Assembly (NCBI RefSeq): GCF_051622035.1
Contig: NC_135359.1
Span: forward strand, 20,537,501-20,601,500
Length of the DNA: 64,000 nucleotides
From: Arctopsyche grandis
Taxonomy: Eukaryota; Arthropoda; Insecta; Trichoptera; Hydropsychidae
Reading direction: 5' to 3'
In this document: piece by piece, positions 13,505 to 23,107 of the stretch
Position numbering within the stretch: position 1 is the stretch's first letter
Layout of the letters: the number at the start of each line of letters is the position of its first letter
Made by a program: the position numbers and the translations under genes
The notes under the pieces: generated by a model
The model's database searches: none
The model's input: the letters and a program-made list of their open reading frames with translations, nothing else
What the model was told of the DNA's origin: nothing

Positions 13505-14247
13505 TTAACATACACCACAAGTCATTCTTGTTTTACAAGATCGTTTCTTTTTCTTTTCACCATCTTCAGCAGGCTTCTTCTTTTTCTTTTCACCACCTTC
13601 AGCAGGCTTCTTCTTTTTCTTTTTGTCATACTTCCTATCGGTCTGAAATCATTTTAAATATTTATATTCTTTCTATACTCTATACTACATTCTATACTCT
13701 CGATATGTGCTTCAATTGTCTACTCTGAACCAATTGACGGATTTCGCTTACCTCTACGAGTATTCCAATTTTGGTCTTCTTCAAAATCGTTATAGCGTCA
13801 TTGGAGTGTCCAGCATCGTCGAAATCCTTCGTGGCATCGGTGCCCAAGACTTCTTCGATAAGATCGGCTCCACCGGGATGCTGCGAAACGAACCAAATAT
13901 TTAATATCACATTGTCAAATATTTATAAGAGTCGAATTGATCGTTTAATTATATTTGTATTTTATCTCAGCACAAACAACACTCGACAACGCTTGATTAA
14001 ATCTCCGAAAGTTGGATGAGTTCTCACAATTTTGTATTTTCATCCCCACTGTATGAATACACTGTTTGTTTATGTATGTACAATTATTTATTTTGTTGTG
14101 TATACATATGTATGTATGTACCTCTATCATGAAACTGCCCACGTCGTATACTTTGTCTCGGACGACGATCCAACAAGGCGCTCCATCTTTACCGTTCTTT
14201 GTCGCCACTTCACTCAAACTGTATTCCTTGACATCTTCGGAAGTCAT
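13505..14247 (-). CDS. Cytochrome b5-type heme protein, three coding exons, lysine-rich tail
   Basis: Exon 1 is 14247-14122 (42 codons, ATG at 14247), exon 2 13880-13752 (43 codons) and exon 3 13642-13505 (45 codons plus TAA). Both introns (13881-14121 and 13643-13751) are phase 0 with GT-AG ends: donors GAG|GTACAT and GAG|GTAAGC, acceptors TTTCGCAG and ATTTCAG. The 130-aa product has the cytochrome b5 fold signature. Residues 8-36 read VKEYSLSEVA... CWIVVRDKVYDV. The first heme-ligand histidine opens exon 2 in HPGGADLIEE (residue 43). The second is in DDAGHSNDA (residue 67). It ends with LKKTKIGILVE. Such domains carry single electrons to desaturases, P450s or other oxidases, usually at a membrane. 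Here the C-terminus has no hydrophobic anchor. Instead residues 86-130 hold two 11-residue repeats KKKKKPAEGGE/KKKKKPAEDGE, then KKKKRSCKTRMTCGVC. The three cysteines near the end could be lipidated, which is speculation. Confidence 0.9.
13541..13625 (-). repeat. 33-bp coding tandem repeat in cytochrome b5 exon 3
   Basis: Two consecutive 33-bp units encode KKKKKPAEGGE and KKKKKPAEDGE and differ at very few positions, with a partial third lysine run after them. The repeat lengthens the basic tail and could vary in copy number between individuals. Confidence 0.8.
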
Positions 14248-14654
14248 GATGATGATGATGTCGTTCTGTCGATCCGATGTAGTATGTAGTTCGCAGTTCC
14301 GATCATTCGAACTCGTGCGGATATAATGACTACGAGTTCGAGATGTGTCAGAGTAATAAAGGGTAATGATAAAGAGTCGTGGAATCATCGAAAGTGGTGA
14401 AAAATCGCGGAGTTGGTTACGAACGGAGCATCTGGAAAATTTTAGATGCAAAAAGAATCATGTTTTATCATGTTTAAAAATTTTCCGTATTCGGTAAAGA
14501 AAAAAATTCGGGTGTGACCAACCCATGACTTTATCTATGTATTTGAGGAATATAAGAAGGTGACAAAACAAAATTCGATATTGAACCGTACAGACAGATT
14601 ATGAAATACTAATAACTATGACAGCGATACAAATTGAGCGCAAATGTATGGAAA

Positions 14655-15049
14655 CTTGCACAAGACAAAAGTTCTTCTTCCGGTTGTCGGATTTTATTCA
14701 ATTTTTTTTAATACTTAAAATCACTATCAGTATTATACACATTAAATATCACGAAAATAAAAATAATTAAAAAGGTCAAAATAAAATAATGAAATATTTT
14801 TTTGTAAAATTTTAGTAACTAATACATATATACATATAATGTTTCAGTTCGATAGGACTAATGTGTTCAAAAAATCTCCAAAATACACAGACACACACAC
14901 ACACACAGACACACACAATTTTTTTCTAGATCATGAAAACGTGATCAGTAATCGATTTTGAGTTCGAATCAGTCAAAATCTCGAGTTCAAATTTCCGCAT
15001 GATCACAAAACTTTATATATTGTTACTACGTACATATATAAAGTAAAAA
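14655..15049 (+). mobile_element. Dispersed repeat, family R, second copy
   Basis: It aligns with 6690-7261 over the CTTCCGGTTG block (14688), the (CA)n tract (14881-14916), TCTAGATCATGAAAACGTGA (14926) and the 3' end CATGATCACAAAACTT ... ATAAAGTAAAA. Internal sequence between the two conserved blocks is shorter than in the first copy. It lies in the upstream flank of cytochrome b5. Confidence 0.6.
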
Positions 15050-18000
15050 TTAATTAAATGTTGTGTTGATTTTAAAATATAAATATATTTCACCAAACAT
15101 ATTTTCAATTTCATACACAGACGGGAAAGAAAATTAGTCTACATTATAAAAAAAATCATCAATAATTTTCCGAAAAAGTCTTAATTTGATGTGAATTCAA
15201 ATAAATTATAGTTTGACTTCGATTCGGTGTTATAAAAAATTTTAATATTTTTTGTCTTAAATCGTTGCACATTTTTAAACTCTTACTTTTTTTGTATTTC
15301 AATAGGAATGATTGTAAAATTTTTAACGAGTTAAAAAATTATTTATTCCGTTGCGGTAACTACATAATTTGAAGAATAAGAAACTGACTTATTTGGGTTA
15401 TTTCGACTAAAATCGTTGCTAGCAGCTAGTTACATACTTTGTTTAAAATAGGTATAGTTTTAATCGTCTACATTATTATCATTAAGTATTTTTTAATATA
15501 AATTCATAAGTAAGTTTAAATGCTCTGGTTTTATCAATCGGTAGGATCATGATTTCAGAAACACAATAGCTGATAAGTACAATAGATTAAAATTTCAATT
15601 ATATTTTTTTTATTAATTAATATTTTAGCTGTTAATGATTCTCCAAATTATGATAATTTAATATAATAAAATTTTTAATTCTCATATTTTATATTAGCTT
15701 TTGAAGTGCAATACTAACATTCTGCACGCGTTACAGTCCTTCAAATAAATTAAATTATGTTTTTTATGATTTTTTTATTACGTATTTAAAAATTGTAGAT
15801 TATACGAAAAAACTCAACGACTGTTTTAATGTGTACAGTAAAAAAAAATATACAAATAATTTAATTGTTCGTAAAAGATCATATTTTTAGATTGTACTTT
15901 TTAATCCGATTTGGATTAATGTTACGGAAATTAGAGTTGTGGAACAATTTATTGGATAAACATACATGTTCATTTTCAATCAATTTTACAATTCTGTATT
16001 CAATAAGACATACATTTTTATTGCATGTGGTAAATTTTGCATAAAAGCAAATCTCTGTATAGTGCGATTTCCTACATATGTACATATATGTATGAATATG
16101 TAAACTAAATCAAAATACGATTTTTACAATTAATTTATGATAAATATTTCAATAAGCACCTTGTATGTATGTGTATGGCTTGAAAAAAAATATTTTGTTC
16201 GAATTGGATTCATATTTCTGATGACTGAGATATTCCTGCTGTTGGTTCGATTTATTGAGCGCATCGTTTTACAAAAAAACATAAATATCCGATTTATTTC
16301 TACATATAGATTATATATTTTTTCAATTATTTGAACAATTTGTCCTTAAGAATCGACAAGATTTATGTGTGCAGATAATAAAAGATTTACGATAATTCTC
16401 GCGAGTAGATAAAGCTAACGTGTCATCGTAGTAATATTTTTTTATCTTCCGAGTGTTTGGAGTTCAAGTCATAAACGTACAGAAATAAAATACGTACAAG
16501 CACTTTACTTTATCCACACGTGCGTAGGGTACCTATAAAATGGATATGTGTATTTTATTTTACACGTACATATGGTCGCTTTGGCGCGAAGGATCTTCGT
16601 GAAAAGTTTGCTTTTGAACCTGATTAAAAAACTATTAGTTCGTAGACTGTTCAGCTTCAGCCTCCTTGAGGTTGAGAGAAAAAACTTCTCGGAAAAATGT
16701 TTCGATACTACACTTCGAAATGCATCGTGTACGAAGGGTAAAATATACGCCTTTGAACTTCTCTCTTTCCTTTCAAGTTGCGTATAAAGTTTGCCAGATG
16801 AAAAAAATATATAATGCGATAGACTCTTAGAGCTCTGAAAACAATGCGTAATAAATCATCTTCATCCCTCATCCTCATTCCATATCTGATGACACCGTTA
16901 AACGAGCTTTAATATAGTTCACACCTACATATACAAATGTGTATAGGTACATACATACAAACGCCGTCTTGGAGAATTCGCTTATGAAACAGATTTTTTT
17001 TGACACGTGCCAAATACTCATATACCACGCCCTTTACAATTTATTCATGTAAATATTTTAATTTTATTCTGACGTATACGCGTTTTAATATGTATTTGAT
17101 TTTCTTATGTGCGTCGCTGTTTAATATGTTCATCAATATGCATGAAATAAATTGTGCAATTACGGTTCGCAGGGCGTCAACGTGTCATCGACATGACAAG
17201 TGACCATGACAGTCTTGTAGGTCACCTTCTACATATACACCAATTAATCGAGTGAAAATATGAACAATGATGATCTCGGTGGGTTTGATTTTGTTCGCTT
17301 GTTGAGTCCTCATTCTTCAAAAATATGTAATTGCATCGTTATTTATGTAAATCTTTTTTTAGTGGAATTTAATTCGATTTTAAAAACAGTATTGTTTGTA
17401 CATATATGTACTCGATTAAGATTCTGGAAATAGCCCTTACATTATGAGAATGATCTATATAGGATTATCTTCAGCAAAAATTGGGTTGTGAAAATTGGCT
17501 AAACAATTTTCTATATATATCGTACTTGTGATATATGTAAATAGTAATACGAGTATATATATACATATATACATTTTCAAATCAATGTCTTGGAATTTTA
17601 TGTCCAAAAAAAATCAATCAATTTTGATCTCTTAAATAAAAAATCAATATAGTACATATATGTACATACAGGTATGTAGTTTAACTGAAAAATATACTAC
17701 GAAATAAATTATTCATTGTTTCAAGATTGATATTGTCTGAGTAAATATTATATACATATGTTTTTTTACGGTTAGAAACATGCTTCAAAACTTATTTTCT
17801 GTAAAAATAAATGAACGAATTGAATTGGAAAAACGTTAGCGAAAAACTACGTATGACGTAAAAATTTAAGTGCCAGGAGTGAGGAGTCTTCATTCGTCTA
17901 TTACATTTTCCAGATGTGATACATTACAAAGTGGTTATCAGTTTTTATATATACATATTTACATACATATATATGTACTTTAAATATCGAAAAGCAAGTA

Positions 18001-18111
18001 GATTATAAAGTAATTACGGTTTGGATCTATGTATGTATTATATAATATAAAGAGTATATTTTTGAAAGTTATTTTTTTAAACTCTAGTTTAAAAAAAAAC
18101 AACTTCATATG
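15050..18111. other. Non-coding AT-rich DNA, no gene seen
   Basis: Palindromic TACATATGTA-type islands recur (about 16075-16095, 16925-16960, 17395-17415, 17545-17575 and 17650-17680). Frames at 15879-16085, 16137-16334, 16548-16787 and 17000-17203 show no family motif, no consistent splice context and AT-driven composition (Phe/Ile/Tyr/Asn rich). Confidence 0.5.
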
Positions 18112-18204
18112 TTTATTTTATTTTTGACATTTAAAATTGACAATTACTATTGAGAAGAATAATTTATTTTATTTTTGACATTTAAAATTGACAATTACTA
18201 TTGA
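18112..18204. repeat. Local tandem duplication, 51-bp period
   Basis: A 42-bp block beginning TTTATTTTATTTTTGACA is repeated essentially identically at 18112-18153 and 18163-18204, separated by GAGAAGAAT. The near identity suggests a recent slippage or unequal-exchange event in non-coding DNA. Confidence 0.9.
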
Positions 18205-19789
18205 CTAAAATAACTTTATAATTTCTTTCATTTATAAGCAAAGCAACATACGGATATAATTTTTAATGACACGAAAAGTGAAGTTGAACGTTTCATATAT
18301 GTACAAAGTTTAACTATTTTTAAATTAATAGTGGGAAAATTATACTAAGTTTTTTGTTTTAATGAATTCAATTTGAAGTAATAGCATACATTTTCCGTTC
18401 GGGTTCACCGGTCTAAATTCTACGTTAGATTGTCTGTAAATTGGCTCAAATTTTACGAGCGATTAGAGCTTAGGTTGTAAAACCTTGAATAGCAAGGATT
18501 AGCCTATATGTATGTATATAGATACATACATACATATGTACATATGTCTATATCATAATGAGAAATATTGTGATTCAAAGCTTACCTGTTGAATTCAAAA
18601 CCGGCGTCGGGAATTTTAGTAATTGAGAAATTTCGAAATAATTTTGCATCAGTGAAATATGTACATACATACATGCCTGCATAGAAATGTAATATCGTAT
18701 TATAACTTGTATGTGAATTTAATTAGTGCTGTGAAATGTAACATATTTCAAATATATGTTTCGAATCTACACATTCACACTTTTCATAAAGTATGGTTTG
18801 TGAAAAAAAAAAAAAATTTCGGGATTAATTTGTGTAATATATCTATATATGTATGTATACAAACAATATATACAAATAATTGTTTATTTCCTAAATACAT
18901 TTGTAAATATTCAAAAAATACTTTTTATTTAAAATTAAAACTATATGTATGTACATATGTACATATTATATATAAGGTACATATGTATGTATAAGCTTGA
19001 TAATTTTCTTGTGATCCAAAATAATATATGAAAAAGTGGGAAAGAAAAACTTCATATAACGTGTATTGTCCTCTAAATAATTTCAAATAAAAATTTATAT
19101 AATTTTATATTAAACATTTAATACAGTCAGTTTAATGTCAGTATTTTGAAAACTACGTCAATCGAAAATTCTTCATTGAGAACTAATAATGAACTAAAGT
19201 TCAACAAAGAACTTTAAACACACTATAATTAGATGTAGGACTACGTAGTTGCTGTTTAAAATGATTAATTCAATTCTCCATTGTCTTGTACATTCACTTC
19301 ACTCGTAAATTATTATTGGAATCAGTGTTAGTTTCATTTATCCGCTCATTTACGCATTTAAATCAAAACATCAGACTAATTATTATTTTTATAAAACGTC
19401 AGTGTTGCTTTTAGTTTTCCGTCAAAATAATTCACTCATCAAAATCAGGGTTTTATTGACGCTTATGGCTGTCGAATATTTATAATACTTGTTTTTCGAC
19501 TTCCAGCACAATCGATGCCATTCGATGTACCAAATTTAGGTATTTCTGAGCTTTCAGTCAAGTTAAAAAATAATTGAAAGCGCACTGTATGATATTCGAA
19601 TATTTGTAAGCTGCAGCTGTAGCATAAGGGTTGATTATCTGAATCGCGAATTATTATGCATTTTCTGGTCTTTGTTATAGGAAATTCGTACAGATTTGTT
19701 TCATAGACGAGACACACGTATAGTTGAGCATGTATCATATAGTCTACATATGTGTCTCCATGGTTGTGTTGGAGGCGGCTGGAGCAACA
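18205..19789. other. Upstream flank of the 19.88-kb promoter; no gene seen
   Basis: AT-rich, with TATGTA islands near 18505-18545, 18660 and 18945-18995. The plus-strand frame at 18659-18994 reads through these islands and is not credible. The last ~250 bp become steadily richer in G+C toward the promoter. Confidence 0.45.
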
Positions 19790-19910
19790 AGCTAGTGCGC
19801 TGCGCCCCCGCCCTTGGGTTCCGTGTGGGCGGGCGAGGGGCAGAGGCCTATATAGGGCGCGTTGCTGCCACACACTCCAGTGGTCGCTAAACCGTGGAAC
19901 CAGACGGACA
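19790..19910 (+). promoter_or_regulatory. TATA/initiator/DPE core promoter with GC boxes
   Basis: A GC-rich patch holds GCCCCCGCCC (19804) and GGGCGGGC (19828), both resembling Sp1/KLF sites. The TATA element is TATATAG at 19849-19855. The initiator CTCCAGTGG places A+1 at 19879, exactly 30 bp downstream of the first T of TATA and close to the arthropod TCAGT consensus. GGACA at 19906-19910 falls at +28 to +32 and fits the DPE consensus RGWYV. An MTE-like stretch precedes it. Three core elements at canonical spacing in a GC island of an otherwise AT-rich window support a genuine, probably strong and focused, RNA polymerase II promoter. The consensus sequences are established for flies. Confidence 0.75.
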
Positions 19911-19980
19911 CCACCATCAACCACCATCGTCGTCCCATAACGCACCACTTCTCGACCAACTCGAACGAACTCGTCGAAGG
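19879..19980 (+). other. Non-coding first exon (5' UTR) of an unidentified gene
   Basis: From the predicted start at 19879 the transcript runs about 102 nt, rich in CCAC/CAACC and CGA/TCG, without any ATG. It ends in GAAGG followed by GTGAGT at 19981-19986, a near-perfect splice donor. The coding exons must lie downstream. I found no convincing one within the remaining 44 kb, so the first intron may be very long or its coding exons small and unrecognised. The overlapping 176-codon minus-strand frame (19463-19993) is the antisense of this promoter and is not called. Confidence 0.65.
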
Positions 19981-19986
19981 GTGAGT

Positions 19987-22285
19987 TTATCAAAAAAAAA
20001 AAATCTGACTACAGAATTCTTCCAGCTTAAAAAAAGCTCTTTTTTTAATAGACTTTAATTTCCGCATTGAATTGTCGAGGTTTTCTTAAAATGTATTCTT
20101 AATTAAAAACGAGACAATTAAGAGGCGCGACTTGCCGTAATGGAACCACTGCGCTCGAAGATTTCGCGAATTTGTAGCGCGACGAGCACTTAAGGGCATT
20201 TGAATTTAAAAAGGACATTTTGTCGGTGGATGTAAGCTTTTAATTTATATCTAACTAAACTTCTTGAGGTCTATATTGTATTATACGGTTGAACTTGTTT
20301 AAATGCTTTATATATATGTAGGTACAATCCTTAAGCATATTTCGCCGAAACAAAAAAGAAACACGTAAAAGTACCACCAAAAATGTTTGGATTGTTTTAT
20401 TTTTAGCGAATTGTCTTAAATTTAACTTCTTTTCGGCGGAATTGGTTTCCTCTTCGCAGGATAAACATTTGAAGATTTCATTTGTTGGTTTGAATTTAAT
20501 CAACTACGGATTGTTTTGTTTGTGAGATTGCTCGAACGTTAAATTTTATGCGTTCCGAATTTCCCGAATAGTGTCGTATTGTTAATTATTTGCGGAATTG
20601 TTTTTATTTGTTGTTTAGTAGCGTTGTTGATTGAATCGTCTCGGCAAGAGCAATTATTTGCATATTGTAAATTATTCATGTTAATTTATATCATATTACA
20701 CTCTTGTGCGTAGGTAATGCTGAAATTAAGCGTAATCGTTTGCATTGTTGAATTTGGGAACAGCTGTTGACTTTCTCTGTTAAAACATTACGTTTATTTA
20801 ATTATAATTGTTAAATATTACCCTTTCACGTTTTTACTTTATTGTAATGTACCCAAAAGCTCGCGAAATTTCATCTTCGCATTTAAAATTTGTATTATGA
20901 TATATTATATGACTCAAAAAATGTTGAATATTTAAAAATATTAACCCATCATAATATGAGAGTATAAGATTAAATATTTAATTTTATTCTTCATAAAAGT
21001 TAACCAATCTTAAAAAAGTTTTACATTCTTAATAGATATTTTTATATCAGAAAGTTAACGACGAAGTGATGTAACTCACAATAGAAATTCGCAATTGTAT
21101 TCGTTTTAATTAGGAATTTTGTACAGCTTATTATATTTTTAAATTGTTCATTTGCGATAAATATTATAAAAATACCGTTAAATACAGATATTATTTTAAC
21201 TATTTCTAAAAAAAAATAAGTACAAGAATCGAAAATTAAAACTTTTATTGTAATATATAAAATCCTTTTTTCCTCTTTCCGTGAAAATATAAGAAAGCCT
21301 TCGCAAGACTATTTCGTTTCAAACGATTAAGAGCGTAAAATTCTCTCAATTTGCATTGATCGATATTTTTATTACGATAATAAATTCTAATCGTTAATTC
21401 TTCCATGATGTAAAATTTTTCAAAGTGTGTATTCCTGATTTTTTTATTTGATTTAAAATCAATTATAATATAAGCCCCCTTTGTGTGGATTAGCAATTAA
21501 TATAGAATTTTATTACATCACTTATACATACATATTGTATGTATATACATACATGTCTATATTTACATGTGTTATATTCTTCTAAGAAAATTGAGGGAAA
21601 ATATTATGAAATAAATATTAAATATTTATCATTCATATGAAATACTTTATATCAGTAAAATCTACTGTTGGGAATAAATTCACAAATGTTGCAATCTTAA
21701 AAAAATATTTTTATTTTACATTAATGATCTTGGACATATGTATGTATGTACGATCTACTGACTCAATTTATGCTTAACTCTATTTACGTAGTTTGTAATA
21801 TGATCATTTAGTATCAAATTTTTTTTAATACTTAATATTATTTATTAAACTGGTAAACTTTTAAATATAATATTTTAAGCAAAACAGTATTATTAAGAAC
21901 ACTCAATTTAGGGAATATTATTGAATTGATGGTGTTTATTTAAATTTAATCAAAGCTTTGTCTTAAAACTAACATCTAAAATCGGCGATTAATTTGATAC
22001 ATTTGCAAGCATATGCATAAAAATATATTTTATTCGTAAAAAAAGCACTAAGAAACTAAAATTGAGTATTTTTCAGCATATGTAGAATATTCATGAGCAT
22101 GTTACAAATGAATCATCCATTTAATCAAAATTTCATTGTTAATATATATGTACATATATCACATGAAAAGTCGATATATTAGTTACATATTATATTAGTA
22201 CATGACTAATACTTACATATATAATATAATGCTTTTCCGCTATTTAAATCTAAAATTTTCGATTGGGTACCACGAAATTTGATAA
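19987..22285. other. Probable intronic DNA downstream of the first exon
   Basis: No exon could be recognised. The first ~700 bp after the donor are less repetitive than the surroundings (for example GGCGCGACTTGCCGTAATGG near 20125), which is common for regulatory first-intron sequence. The rest is AT-rich with TATGTA islands near 21530 and 21740. Confidence 0.4.
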
Positions 22286-23030
22286 CACTGTTCGACACGA
22301 AAAATGGTTCAGAGACGAGATATGACTTTTCTTATAGATCTATGCCCAGTAAACACGAATTTGGTAATAAAAAATGTTGATTGGCTCGAGATTCGGAGAT
22401 ATGTGTGTTTTTTAAATCGCGCGATTTTTCTATATTTTCGTGTTGTTCGGTCGATGTCTCATATAAAGACAATTTAATATATTATCCCTAATAATTCAAT
22501 TCAGATTCGTGTAAATACGAGTAAATACTAGCACGAGCTTTTAGATCGCAATTTTACCGATTTAAAATTCAGCACACTTCCAATTAACCCTTTTAAACAA
22601 AAACAAAAATTGCTTGGCCAGAACACTATCCCAATAAACATGTTTTTATGAAAAATACTCAATATAAAATAGTATTAACAGTGGGAAAAAATCTAAGTAA
22701 AAATACGTTCTTTTGACTTTTGATTTAAACTGGACGAATACTTAGAGAGATTTGAAAGCTGAAATGTACTACAAATGAAAGATAAAATACCCGACTATAG
22801 ATTCCAATATCCATTTTGAACAGGAAATTGAAAGATTTTGAGACATCGACCGAACAAGACCAAGATAAATAAAAATCACACGATTTAAAAAACACATATA
22901 TGTACATATCTCCGAATCTCGAGCCAATTAACATTTTTTATTACCAGATTCGTGTTCACTGGGCATAGATCTAAAAGAAAAGTCATATCTCGTCTCTGAA
23001 CCAAAAAAAGTCGTCATTTGTCGAACAGTG
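22286..23030. mobile_element. Fold-back MITE family F, copy 2 (long inverted arms)
   Basis: Bounded by CACTGTTCGACA and TGTCGAACAGTG. The left arm 22286-22460 and right arm 22840-23030 are long imperfect inverted repeats of about 175-190 bp; each carries CGTGTTCACTGGGC/GCCCAGTAAACACG and GAGACATCGACCGAAC or its complement. The ~380-bp centre aligns with copy 1. The inverted complementarity extends outward as TTGAT on both sides, so the exact termini and target duplication remain uncertain. No transposase is encoded. Confidence 0.75.
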
Positions 23031-23040
23031 TAATCAATAC

Positions 23041-23107
23041 CATTATGGCTATTGGAAAGGATCTTCTGTTTTTTACTACCCGGGCAACGCCGGGCAATTC
23101 GGTTAGT
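23041..23107 (+). mobile_element. Helitron-like 3' terminus
   Basis: CCCGGGCAACGCCGGG (23079-23094) can fold into a short GC-rich hairpin with stem CCCGG/CCGGG. It is followed about 8 nt later by GGTTAG and then T. Helitrons end in a hairpin shortly before CTRR and insert next to T; TTAG would be a one-base variant of CTAG. Hairpins of this type are common at the ends of insect non-autonomous Helitrons. The 5' end (TC) was not located. It lies within 50 bp of the fold-back MITE, so that element may have inserted into it. Confidence 0.45.

Noticed and set aside
19463..19993. 176-codon minus-strand frame across the promoter
   Set aside because: It is antisense to a well-supported TATA/Inr/DPE promoter and first exon, and its composition reflects the GC island rather than a protein family.
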